The notes beneath the pieces are model-generated. The model had not been told where the DNA came from and made no database searches. It was given only the letters and a program-made list of their open reading frames with translations. DNA of 17,863 nt. It comes from an uncultured Lachnospiraceae bacterium (GTDB lineage Bacteria; Bacillota; Clostridia; Lachnospirales; Lachnospiraceae). Made by a program: the position numbers and the translations under genes. Below are positions 7,064-14,634 of the stretch, piece by piece (position 1 is the first letter of the stretch; the number at the start of each line of letters is the position of its first letter). The stretch lies in the NCBI GenBank assembly GCA_910579805.1, contig CAJTWM010000038.1, forward strand, positions 1 to 17,863, written 5' to 3'.

Positions 7064-9412
7064 TCAGTCCCGGCCGATCAAGTTCCTTGGCTCTACCTTC
7101 CTTATCTTTCCCGCAGACGCATACGCGAATAAAGTAAACAACATCATAACCCCCAACGCCGGAAACGCCATCTGCCAAATCCCAAGCTCTGAAGAAAAAC
7201 TGCTGATCCCCGCCATTTTCAGAAAAAAGCCAACGATCCTGTCCGTAAACGCCGCGCTGAAAACACATCCCAGCACAGCCCCTATCAACGCTACCGTCGT
7301 AAACCTTAAAGCAAACGTTATTCTAAGGGCTCCGGTGGAAAATCCGAGGGCTTTATAAATTCCCAGATCGCTTTGCTCTCTATAAAGTATCTTGCTGCCT
7401 GTCATGATAATAACGACAAAGATAAAAATGACCGTAACGGCATACATTAAGATCCCTATCGCCTCCATCGCCGCTAAAATGCTGTCTGTACCCGACCATA
7501 CATTATCGTCTATTTGAATCCTGTCACCATAAACCACCGTAAGATTTTCTACGATCTTACCTTTCTTTTCCGGCTCATGCAGCCTGTAATATGCGAAAAA
7601 GTCCGTCTCTCCCGATCCGAAACGTGCAAAGCCTTCTTTGGAGATTCCGAAATTATCTCCCATATCATTGGCGCATTGATAAATTCCTGATATAATAAAG
7701 TCAAGCGTCTTTCCGTTGCAAGTGACCTGTACCGTATCTCCGGGCTTTACCTGCAATTGGCCTGCCACAAATTCCGTCAGCAGCGCTTCATTGTCATATA
7801 AGCATGTTCTTCCTTCCAGTATATTGTAGTATTCCGGATTTTCACAAATATTCATCATATAATTCATTCCGTTCAGTTCAGCACGCCCGATCAAATATTC
7901 ATAATGATCTTCTATCTCACTGTCCCCGCGTATCACGGTTTCTATTTCTTCTTTTGTTATTTCCCTGTCAAGGATCCGTACGCCCATATCATAAGGCACC
8001 GCATTAAAACTGCGAAGCATACCCTCTCCGTCCGGCCCAAGCCATGCGTCGATCCTTGCCGTCAGCGACAAAAAAAATACCAAAAGCACCGTGACCAGCC
8101 CTGCGCTGATATACTGTTTTTTCCCTGAAACAAGCTGTCTTAACGCAAGATGAAGATGCAACGCTTTCTTTCTGACCGGCATCGTAAATCTGCTTTTAAA
8201 ATAAATATCTTCCGCCCCGCCCCGTATCGCCCGGATCGGCGTGATCTTGTCAATTTTGGCCGTTTTGGAAAAAATAAATCCGGTCAGGATCAAAAGGATC
8301 AAAAGCAACGTTTCCGCCACAACGTCTGCCGGAAGAACCGTCGGTATCATCAGCCCTGTGGCCGGTACCGTAATCCGGTTTATGACAGAAATAACCGGTA
8401 TGGACACCGGAATGCCAACCCCCATTCCTAAAAGAATCGGCGTCATATATTGCAGGATTTTGATAAGCTGCAGCATTCCCTTTGTAAATCCCACTGCTTT
8501 CAAAATACCCATATCCACATAGTCCTGCTCAATACTGCTTACGATACTATGGCTGAGTACCAACATCGCTACCACTAAAAGCACCAACACAAATACGAGA
8601 AAAAATCCGGAAAAAATATTTTGCAGGATCAGCATAAATCCCATCATCGTCCCTTTCTGGTAAGTGAAAGACCCAAACCTGCCAAGTTCCGTTTCCTCAT
8701 TTAATGTTTTTTGGAGTTCAATAAGGGCGCTTCCTTTTTCTTCTTTAAAAATATGGATTGCGGCGCCGTATCCGCCCATCCCGGTATCCGCCATCCTTTT
8801 CGTAAGACGTTCCATATCCTGACCGTTTATCAGCATAGTCTTTAACCCCATCATAGAACTCCCCGCAACAGGATCTTCAAAATACCCCTTGATCGTAAAA
8901 ACCTCCACATCCTCCTCTCCTGCTATTTCCACTTCAACCTTATCCCCGATCCTTGCATGATAAAGCGTAGTAAAGCAGGGCGGGACATACATTTCCCCTT
9001 GTTGCAGATTCTCCGGGTTATCTTCTATTCCCGTTAAATTCTCTTTATAAATATAGTAATCATATTTTGTATCCGGATATTTTACCGCTAAGCCGTTCCC
9101 GCCTGTCACCTCCCAGCCGTTCACATTATAGCTGATATAAAGAACCTCCTGCGATTCTGCTTTTCCTACCCCCTCCGTTCCTTCTATCTGTGCCAGCAAA
9201 ACGTTGATTTCATCCTGTTCTCCGACTACCCAGCTTGTAACATCTCCAAATCCAAGTCTGTCTATCTGTTCCTCTTCATATTCGCTGCTGTTTTTCCATA
9301 TCGTAAGTACCGCGCAAAGCGCTACCGTAATAATAAAGATCAAAACAAAGACCCCGATAAAGCTCCCCTTTTGGCGCTTTATATTCGCTCTCAATAACGT
9401 CACATATTTCAT
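7064..9412 (-). CDS. FtsX-type ABC transporter permease, two FtsX domains
   Basis: Inner membrane subunit of a MacB/LolC-like transporter that works with the ATPase encoded just upstream. The product is 782 aa from the chosen ATG. An earlier in-frame ATG at 9424 has no ribosome binding site, whereas GGAGG lies 5 nt before 9412. It has an N-terminal membrane segment (about 18-38) and a large extracytoplasmic domain. A membrane block around 262-380 includes the FtsX signature DMGILKAVGFTKG. Another membrane segment (about 425-445), a second outside domain and a C-terminal membrane block with DLGIYKALGFSTG follow. This internal duplication is common in Firmicute permeases moving peptides, lipids or lipoproteins. 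The large outside domains and size differ from BceB-type bacitracin permeases. The substrate is unknown. Confidence 0.9.
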   Translation of the reverse strand: MKYVTLLRANIKRQKGSFIGVFVLIFIITVALCAVLTIWKNSSEYEEEQIDRLGFGDVTSWVVGEQDEINVLLAQIEGTEGVGKAESQEVLYISYNVNGWEVTGGNGLAVKYPDTKYDYYIYKENLTGIEDNPENLQQGEMYVPPCFTTLYHARIGDKVEVEIAGEEDVEVFTIKGYFEDPVAGSSMMGLKTMLINGQDMERLTKRMADTGMGGYGAAIHIFKEEKGSALIELQKTLNEETELGRFGSFTYQKGTMMGFMLILQNIFSGFFLVFVLVLLVVAMLVLSHSIVSSIEQDYVDMGILKAVGFTKGMLQLIKILQYMTPILLGMGVGIPVSIPVISVINRITVPATGLMIPTVLPADVVAETLLLILLILTGFIFSKTAKIDKITPIRAIRGGAEDIYFKSRFTMPVRKKALHLHLALRQLVSGKKQYISAGLVTVLLVFFLSLTARIDAWLGPDGEGMLRSFNAVPYDMGVRILDREITKEEIETVIRGDSEIEDHYEYLIGRAELNGMNYMMNICENPEYYNILEGRTCLYDNEALLTEFVAGQLQVKPGDTVQVTCNGKTLDFIISGIYQCANDMGDNFGISKEGFARFGSGETDFFAYYRLHEPEKKGKIVENLTVVYGDRIQIDDNVWSGTDSILAAMEAIGILMYAVTVIFIFVVIIMTGSKILYREQSDLGIYKALGFSTGALRITFALRFTTVALIGAVLGCVFSAAFTDRIVGFFLKMAGISSFSSELGIWQMAFPALGVMMLFTLFAYASAGKIRKVEPRNLIGRD

Positions 9413-9512
9413 ATTAACCTCCATGCGCGGCTCTGCCGCAACTCAAATCCGGATGAGGAATGCCATATTATCCGTCTGCTTCAGCAGGCATACCAACCCG
9501 TTTTTACGATCC

Positions 9513-10274
9513 TTACCATAACATTGAAGAAAGCCATGCATCTATCTGTTTTTCCCTCATTTTTGCCTCTTCCTCTCCATATGGCTGCATTGTCATTTCT
9601 CCGATGATCTTCCCGTCCTCAATATATAAAAACCGGTTACCGTGAATCGCCGCCCTCATATCATGGGTCACCATAAGGATGCTCTGTCCCTCTTTGTTTA
9701 ACGCGGTCAAAAGATGCAATACTTCCTCCGTATTTCTTTTATTCAGCGCTCCCGTCGGTTCGTCCGCAAAAAGAATGCCGGGATCGTTGATCATGGCTCT
9801 CGCGATCGCCGCACGCTGTGCCTCTCCTCCGGACACCTGCATAGGCAGTCTGTCTTTCGCTTTCTCCACATTCATTTTCCGCAAAAGTTCCAGCGCTTTT
9901 TCATTCACTTCCTTTGCCGTCTTACTTTCGGAAAGATACCCTGTTACCGCCACATTTTCAAATAACGTAAGATTACTGACCAAATGGCTTTGCTGGAATA
10001 CAAAGCCAAATTCTTTTGCCCGTAAGAGCGCCATTTTCTTTTCTGAAAGCCCCGTAACTTCACTGTCCTTATAATACACCTTTCCGCCGGTAGGTTTATC
10101 CATTCCGCTTAAGGCATATAATAATGTTGATTTCCCTGCGCCTGAAGATCCCATGATAACGGTAAAATCACCCTCATACACTTCCATATTTACCATATTC
10201 AGCACATGATTCTGCCCTCCGTTATTGGCAAAACTTTTTGCCACATCTACCGCTTTTAAAATTTTCTGCTTCAT
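9513..10274 (-). CDS. ABC transporter ATP-binding protein (MacB/LolD type)
   Basis: Cytoplasmic ATPase partner of the FtsX permease, 253 aa. Walker A is MGSSGAGKST (41-50), the Q-loop is FVFQQ (91-95), the signature is VSGGEAQR (147-154), Walker B is GILFADEPTGAL (166-177) with E172, and the switch His is in VTHD (H204). The signature has GGEAQR where GGQQQR or GGEQQR is usual in this subfamily, a mild variant. About 35 C-terminal residues follow the switch region. AGGAG lies upstream of the ATG. The 100 bp between it and the permease contain nothing recognisable, so both are likely one transcript. It starts 137 bp after the kinase terminator and is preceded by direct repeats of response-regulator type. 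Confidence 0.95.
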   Translation of the reverse strand: MKQKILKAVDVAKSFANNGGQNHVLNMVNMEVYEGDFTVIMGSSGAGKSTLLYALSGMDKPTGGKVYYKDSEVTGLSEKKMALLRAKEFGFVFQQSHLVSNLTLFENVAVTGYLSESKTAKEVNEKALELLRKMNVEKAKDRLPMQVSGGEAQRAAIARAMINDPGILFADEPTGALNKRNTEEVLHLLTALNKEGQSILMVTHDMRAAIHGNRFLYIEDGKIIGEMTMQPYGEEEAKMREKQIDAWLSSMLW

Positions 10275-10370
10275 ATCCTCTCCTATCTGTACGCATCAGT
10301 CCACATAGCCGTTTTCCTATCGTACATGCCTATTCTGTTTCCTTCCTTTTCAAATCTAACAGATAAATTA

Positions 10371-10400
10371 TTAAGAAGTCTTTAAGAAAGGGCTTTAGAA
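10371..10400 (-). promoter_or_regulatory. Direct repeats ahead of the ABC genes, candidate regulator site
   Basis: Read on the minus strand, TTCTTAA occurs at 10382-10388 and 10371-10377, exactly 11 bp apart, preceded by a degenerate copy TTCTAAA (10394-10400) 12 bp away. OmpR-family regulators typically bind such one-turn-spaced half sites. The site lies about 100 bp before the ATPase start, between the upstream terminator and any ABC promoter; no good -35/-10 pair is seen, consistent with an activated promoter. Confidence 0.55.
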
Positions 10401-10410
10401 AGCTGTAAAG

Positions 10411-10451
10411 TTAAAAACTGGCATTTTACGAAAATTTCCGTAAAATGCCAG
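10411..10451 (-). terminator. Strong intrinsic terminator after the sensor kinase
   Basis: On the minus strand a perfect 13-bp stem (10439-10451 with 10418-10430) with an 8-nt loop is followed directly by TTTTT (10413-10417). It begins 17 nt past the kinase stop codon. It separates the acyltransferase-regulator-kinase unit from the ABC genes. Confidence 0.9.
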
Positions 10452-10467
10452 CCTGTTTCGATTATGT

Positions 10468-11622
10468 TTAGGAAACTGCAGCCAAAACAGGAAAAGATAA
10501 TATGGCCTCTAACCCGTCTTTTCGATTGACAAGCCGCACCGTCCCCCTCATCCGTTCCATGATATATTTTACGATATACAGTCCCAGTCCCGATCCTTGT
10601 TTCTCCCCTGCATTCTTTCCCCGGTAAAACTTCTCAAAAATAAACGGCATATCTTCCGGCAGGATTCCTTCCCCATAATCGCGCACATGAATCTCAAACT
10701 CCTTTTCCGACTGCAGCGCCCATACCTCAATCTTGGATTCCGGCGCATATTTTTTTGCATTATTTAACAAATTCTCAACGGCCTGCGCTGCCCGCTTTTC
10801 ATCAGCCATGACCTGCGCCTGCGGAACCGGTTTTTTAAGCGTGATACGTTCCTCCCAAAGATCTTCCACGATCGTCTCCAATACTGCGCCCATATCCACT
10901 TTCCGCTCTTTGATCTCTAAACGCTCTAATTCCGACAAAGAATGCAGCACCAGATCATTAGTCAGCTTCGTAACTTCGTCGCATTTTTTCAGAATGACCT
11001 GTAAATATCTCTCCCGCGTTTCATAATCGGCGCTCAGATTTGCCTCCATCCCCTCCGCGTAAGCGCGTATGGATGCGATAGGGGTTTTAATATCATGTGA
11101 CAGCGCCGCTATGATCGTTTTATTTTCCCGTATCGCCTGCTCTTCCCTTTTCTTTGCGAAAAGTAATTCCTCCCGCATATGGTCGAACGCCCATGTGAAA
11201 TCGCCGAAAAAGTTCGTCCTTTCCTGCCGCAGTTCTACGCGCAGATCCCCTTTTGCGATTTTGTGTGCATAATCTTCCAATTTCCCAAAGGGCCGGATCA
11301 GTTTATAGTAAAAGTATAGAAACAAAGCGCCCGCATAGACAAACAAAAAAACAAAATAGGCGGCCCCTTTTTTCTTTATCTCCTTTTTCTGTTCTTTTGT
11401 TGAAACCCTCTTTACTTCCTCCTGCAGTTTTTCGAACTGGGCCTTGGCAGGATTGCTCCCGTCCTCCCTTGCCGTAAGCTGCACGATCTCATTTAACAGC
11501 ACATTCAGATTTTCCGTATCTTCTTTTCCTATTCCGTTTTCCAGTAAAAAAGTATACCCTGTAAAAAGAAGAAACAGGATTCCTGTACAAATACAAAACG
11601 TTTTGATGATCTGACCTTTCAT
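10468..11622 (-). CDS. Sensor histidine kinase
   Basis: Membrane sensor of a two-component system, 384 aa. I place the start at 11622, where GGAG lies 6 nt upstream. An earlier ATG at 11655 would overlap the regulator gene and has no clear ribosome binding site. It has a membrane segment (about 6-27), an outside Glu/Lys-rich segment of about 60 residues, and a second membrane segment (about 87-108). A HAMP-like linker and HisKA with SHDIKTP (phospho-acceptor H176) follow. The ATPase domain shows the N box NLLNNAKKY (284-292), DYGEG (315-319), FEKFYRG and GSGLGL (343-348). The outside segment is longer than the minimal loop of BceS-type intramembrane sensors, so it may sense a ligand directly. 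It follows the response regulator by 14 nt and is the last gene before the terminator. Confidence 0.95.
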   Translation of the reverse strand: MKGQIIKTFCICTGILFLLFTGYTFLLENGIGKEDTENLNVLLNEIVQLTAREDGSNPAKAQFEKLQEEVKRVSTKEQKKEIKKKGAAYFVFLFVYAGALFLYFYYKLIRPFGKLEDYAHKIAKGDLRVELRQERTNFFGDFTWAFDHMREELLFAKKREEQAIRENKTIIAALSHDIKTPIASIRAYAEGMEANLSADYETRERYLQVILKKCDEVTKLTNDLVLHSLSELERLEIKERKVDMGAVLETIVEDLWEERITLKKPVPQAQVMADEKRAAQAVENLLNNAKKYAPESKIEVWALQSEKEFEIHVRDYGEGILPEDMPFIFEKFYRGKNAGEKQGSGLGLYIVKYIMERMRGTVRLVNRKDGLEAILSFPVLAAVS

Positions 11623-11636
11623 ATATCGCTCCAAAC

Positions 11637-12329
11637 CTATTCGGACTTTGCACATTCCAATTTATAGCCAACGCCCCACACCGTTTTGATCCATTCAGGC
11701 TTTGCCGGATCTTTTTCTAATTTTTCTCTCAGCCATCTGATATGTACGGCAACGGTAGCGATCTCCGCCTCCGAAAAAATGCCCCAGACTTCATGCAGGA
11801 TTTCTTCTTTGGAAACGGCCTGTCCCTGATAGACGCACAAAAATTTTAATACGTCAAATTCTTTGAGCGCCAGTTTCATTTCTTTCCCATCTTTTAACAC
11901 CACTCTCGTTCCGGTATCTATTTTTATATTTCCAAACTCATATACCGGCGCATCAGCACCATCATGATAAGTCCTGCGCATAAGAGCATTTATCCTTGCC
12001 AATAACTCTTTCAAGGAATAAGGCTTCTCCAAATAATCATCCCCGCCGGTATCTAATCCCGCGATCTTGTCGTCCTCACGGGTTCTGGCGCTGGCAAAGA
12101 TAATCGGCACGCGGGACACCCTCCTTAGCTCTTCGCACAAATAAAAGCCGTCTCCGTCCGGCAGGTTAATGTCCAATAAAATCAAATGGAACTGCCTGTC
12201 CCGCAATATATCAAATGCCTGTTCACAGTCCGTTACAACCACTGCTTCATAATCGTAGGTTCTAAGCATATCCGCAACAATAGCCGACAAGTCTTTATCG
12301 TCGTCTACAATCAGTATCGTTTTCTTCAA
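11637..12329 (-). CDS. OmpR/PhoB-family response regulator, TTG start
   Basis: DNA-binding response regulator of the adjacent kinase, 230 aa. The receiver domain has acidic residues D9-D11, phospho-acceptor D53 in LLDINLP, S80 and K102 in EKPYS. The C-terminal winged helix ends in the typical WIKTVWGVGYKL. The open frame extends upstream to an ATG at 12437, but those residues overlap the acyltransferase gene and resemble no receiver domain. TTG at 12327-12329 is preceded by GGAGGA with 6 nt spacing and gives the normal opening KKTILIVDDD, so I chose it. Only 2 nt separate it from the acyltransferase stop, implying translational coupling. Candidate targets are the TTCTTAA direct repeats at 10371 and 14600. 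Confidence 0.95.
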   Translation of the reverse strand: MKKTILIVDDDKDLSAIVADMLRTYDYEAVVVTDCEQAFDILRDRQFHLILLDINLPDGDGFYLCEELRRVSRVPIIFASARTREDDKIAGLDTGGDDYLEKPYSLKELLARINALMRRTYHDGADAPVYEFGNIKIDTGTRVVLKDGKEMKLALKEFDVLKFLCVYQGQAVSKEEILHEVWGIFSEAEIATVAVHIRWLREKLEKDPAKPEWIKTVWGVGYKLECAKSE

Positions 12330-12331
12330 AT

Positions 12332-13333
12332 TTAATCCTCCGACTCTTTCCTTATCCGCAAAAGGTATTTCTTCCCAATCTTTTCCATCGGTATTTCCAC
12401 CAAATGTCTTGCCGCAAAACAGCCTGCCACCGTACACCCTATGCCAATAATCAATACCGCATTCATGGAAAGGGGATAACGGTTTTTTATCATTTCAATT
12501 CCGTCCATCACCGCCGCATGAGTCAGATAGATCGTATAAGAATAAGAATCCATCACATTGACGATCCGTTGCAGCCTTTCATTCTCTATCCGTATTTCCT
12601 TTGCCATGATAATCAGGATCAAAAACAACATCGAACACGCGTTATGCGTCAATGTACGATTGATCGCAATGCTTCCAAGTGCAAAGGCAATACAGCCTAT
12701 TACAAGTTCCCTTTCTTTTCCCTCTTTATTGGCAAAATAGAACATAATACCGAGTATAAAATAATGAAGATAAAAGACCGGCATTCCGTAATCCACTTTT
12801 CCCAAACAAAAATAAGAAAGCAGATAAAGTCCTCCCCACAAAACTACCGCGCCTTTCAAAGAAACCACATAGCGCTTTAAAAGCGGTACAAAAAGATAAA
12901 ATAACACAAATATGCCTACCGTCCATGTGGAACATAAATTTACCCAGAAATTCTTATCCGCCGGTATCCATGTCGAAATCAGCAGAAAATATCTCGGCCA
13001 GCCGATTCCGCTGGAATCTATAGGCACGCTTTTTAAAATAAACTCATAAAGCACCAGATTATACAAAATGAGCGCATAATAAAGCGGCAAAATCTTAAAC
13101 GCCCTCTTTATAAAATAACACAAACATCCCCTTTTCCTGTCTTCATTTTCTAATTCTTTGGAACAAAATCCAAAAAAACCGCTTAAAATAAAAAATAAAT
13201 AAACTCCCCTCGCTCCAAAATCCATGATCTTTTCCGCCGCGCCCTCTACTCCCATCTGCGAACCGAGATGGCATAAAAACACGCCGATACAGGCTATCAC
13301 TCGTAACATCTGTAACCCTGCTGATCTTATCAT
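12332..13333 (-). CDS. Acyltransferase-3 family membrane protein (OafA-like)
   Basis: Multi-pass membrane acyltransferase, 333 aa, likely moving acetyl or another acyl group onto an extracytoplasmic glycan, cell-wall polymer or lipid-linked sugar. The N-terminus MIRSAGLQMLRVIACIGVF shows the family pattern R-x10-H: R11 and H22. GARGVYLFFILSGF (41-54) is the second family signature. About ten hydrophobic segments follow, and a basic tail ends the protein. There is no fused SGNH domain, as in the shorter members of the family. The acceptor cannot be told from sequence. It overlaps the ribosome binding site of the response regulator gene, so it appears to be the first gene of a three-gene unit with the two-component system, an unusual partner. 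The ATG at 13333 has only AGAG upstream, a weak ribosome binding site. Confidence 0.9.
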   Translation of the reverse strand: MIRSAGLQMLRVIACIGVFLCHLGSQMGVEGAAEKIMDFGARGVYLFFILSGFFGFCSKELENEDRKRGCLCYFIKRAFKILPLYYALILYNLVLYEFILKSVPIDSSGIGWPRYFLLISTWIPADKNFWVNLCSTWTVGIFVLFYLFVPLLKRYVVSLKGAVVLWGGLYLLSYFCLGKVDYGMPVFYLHYFILGIMFYFANKEGKERELVIGCIAFALGSIAINRTLTHNACSMLFLILIIMAKEIRIENERLQRIVNVMDSYSYTIYLTHAAVMDGIEMIKNRYPLSMNAVLIIGIGCTVAGCFAARHLVEIPMEKIGKKYLLRIRKESED

Positions 13334-13425
13334 ATTCTGCTCTTTGCCCTGTGTCCGCCCATTTTTCTACAGGGTAATTTCCTCCTTTTTGGCATTGATC
13401 CAAACTCTCCGGAAATGCAGAAATC

Positions 13426-13431
13426 ATTATA
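13426..13431 (-). promoter_or_regulatory. -10 box ahead of the acyltransferase unit
   Basis: A perfect TATAAT on the minus strand lies 92 bp before the acyltransferase ATG. No TTGACA-like hexamer stands 16-18 bp upstream, so the promoter may need an activator or be false. A leader of about 85 nt would contain AAGGAGG (13381-13387) and a 6-bp CCCTGT/ACAGGG hairpin (13369-13374 with 13347-13352). Confidence 0.4.
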
Positions 13432-13474
13432 TTGTCCTGTCCGTAATTTCCCTTACAAACCCACGAAACGCCTT

Positions 13475-14545
13475 TTATCCGATACAGCTCATATAGTAAG
13501 CATAAATCCTGCTATAAGTAGAAGTATCGTAATGAAAACCGTCGTCCTCTCTCGTTGCAAAACCGTTATTTACAAGATACCCGTACAGATCAATCCACTG
13601 CACGCCTGCCGTAATTCCGTTTTGCAGGGAGGCATTGAACTCTACTGCCTCGTCGTTCGTATGGTACGGATTCTCGTTACACGGTCCCACCGTCGCATAA
13701 TAGACTACCGCGCCTCTATCGATCCAATCCGTGCATACTTCGTTCATCTTGTAAATATAAGTGTCGATCTTATCAGGATCGTTCGCTCCAAGATTTATAA
13801 TTACTTTTGTTCCTTGTCCAATATACGGGTCTGCCGTCGGTACTGCATCGCTTGCAAACCAACTGATCCCTTTCGCGAAATCTGCAATCCAGACACAGGC
13901 ATTTTCTCCTGCGCAGTTTTTCATTTCCGCCGTTCTGGAATCGCCGATCAAAATCACATTCGTCGTATCGACATTTCCAGCAATATTGGAAGAAGCAGCC
14001 GGTTCTGTCTGCCGTAAGGGTTCTGCCTGTAAATATTTGTCACTCACATACCCTACGGTTTCGTTATATGCAATCTCATACCACCCGGTAGACGCTTCTC
14101 CAGTCACTCTCACCTCTTGTCCGGCTCTGAGCGCTCCTACCCTTTCGAAATCGGTAGACGGTCCTTCACGCACATTTACCGCGGCTGACGCATACATCCT
14201 TACTTCTTCCATCTGAGTAGTAGTATACCCCATTTCTTTTGTTTCTACAACCTGCCCATCTTTTTTGTCAGACGTTTTTCCCGCCTCTTCCTCTGATTCA
14301 TACTGCGTTAAATCCTCTTCCTTAGTTTCCTTTTGAGATCTTATTTCCGTCTCTGGCATTGTCGTTTCCGACAGACTTTCCGTTTCTTCTTCCCGCCCTT
14401 CTTTTTTCTCTTCCGTTTCCTCTTCTTCCCGTATTTCCGCGGTTTGCCGCACATCTGCCACGGTCTGGCTTTTGCGGGCGCAGCCGGAAAAAAGAAGGGA
14501 AAAAAGCAAAACGGACAAAACGATTTTCCCTTTTGTTTTTCTCAT
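13475..14545 (-). CDS. SGNH-hydrolase lipoprotein with SH3 domain
   Basis: Predicted surface lipoprotein of 356 aa. A basic start and hydrophobic stretch end in LFSGC, making C22 the lipidated residue. Residues about 33-100 are a Glu/Lys/Thr-rich, low-complexity linker. A bacterial SH3 domain (about 117-174) contains VNVREGPSTDFERVG and WYEIAYNETVGYVSDKYL. The C-terminal SGNH/GDSL domain shows the nucleophile S203 in LIGDSRTAE, N255 in LGAND and the D335/H338 pair in DDGFHYD, so all catalytic blocks except an obvious block II Gly are visible. It probably cleaves an ester, such as an O-acetyl group on a wall glycan, while SH3 binds the wall. Activity on the product of the neighbouring acyltransferase is an inference. 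It is separate from the acyltransferase by 141 bp. Confidence 0.9.
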   Translation of the reverse strand: MRKTKGKIVLSVLLFSLLFSGCARKSQTVADVRQTAEIREEEETEEKKEGREEETESLSETTMPETEIRSQKETKEEDLTQYESEEEAGKTSDKKDGQVVETKEMGYTTTQMEEVRMYASAAVNVREGPSTDFERVGALRAGQEVRVTGEASTGWYEIAYNETVGYVSDKYLQAEPLRQTEPAASSNIAGNVDTTNVILIGDSRTAEMKNCAGENACVWIADFAKGISWFASDAVPTADPYIGQGTKVIINLGANDPDKIDTYIYKMNEVCTDWIDRGAVVYYATVGPCNENPYHTNDEAVEFNASLQNGITAGVQWIDLYGYLVNNGFATREDDGFHYDTSTYSRIYAYYMSCIG

Positions 14546-14599
14546 ATCCTTTCTCTCTTTCTTACTTCAACAGCAGCCCGCAACAGCTTTCCCGGCTTA

Positions 14600-14617
14600 T
14601 TCTTAAATTTTTCTTAA
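14600..14617. promoter_or_regulatory. TTCTTAA direct repeat ahead of the SGNH gene
   Basis: TTCTTAA occurs at 14600-14606 and 14611-14617 on the plus strand, 11 bp apart, the same half site and spacing as upstream of the ABC genes but in the opposite orientation relative to the gene it precedes. It lies 55 bp before the SGNH lipoprotein start and 18 bp after the preceding stop codon. No other paired copy was found in the window. Confidence 0.5.
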
Positions 14618-14634
14618 AACCGTATTTCATGCTC

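Noticed and set aside
7064..10274. BceAB-type bacitracin resistance transporter
   Set aside because: The permease has two FtsX blocks with two large outside domains and the kinase is not of the short-loop intramembrane type; a MacB/LolC-like assignment fits better.
11637..12437. Response regulator starting at the upstream ATG (266 aa)
   Set aside because: The extra 36 residues overlap the acyltransferase gene, have no ribosome binding site and precede a normal receiver start at TTG 12329.
13143..13427. 94-aa minus-strand open frame over the acyltransferase 5' end
   Set aside because: No ribosome binding site at its ATG, composition unlike a protein, and it overlaps a well-supported gene in another frame.
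13415..14017. 200-aa plus-strand open frame opposite the SGNH gene
   Set aside because: It is antisense to a gene with full catalytic motifs and shows no domain or ribosome binding site.
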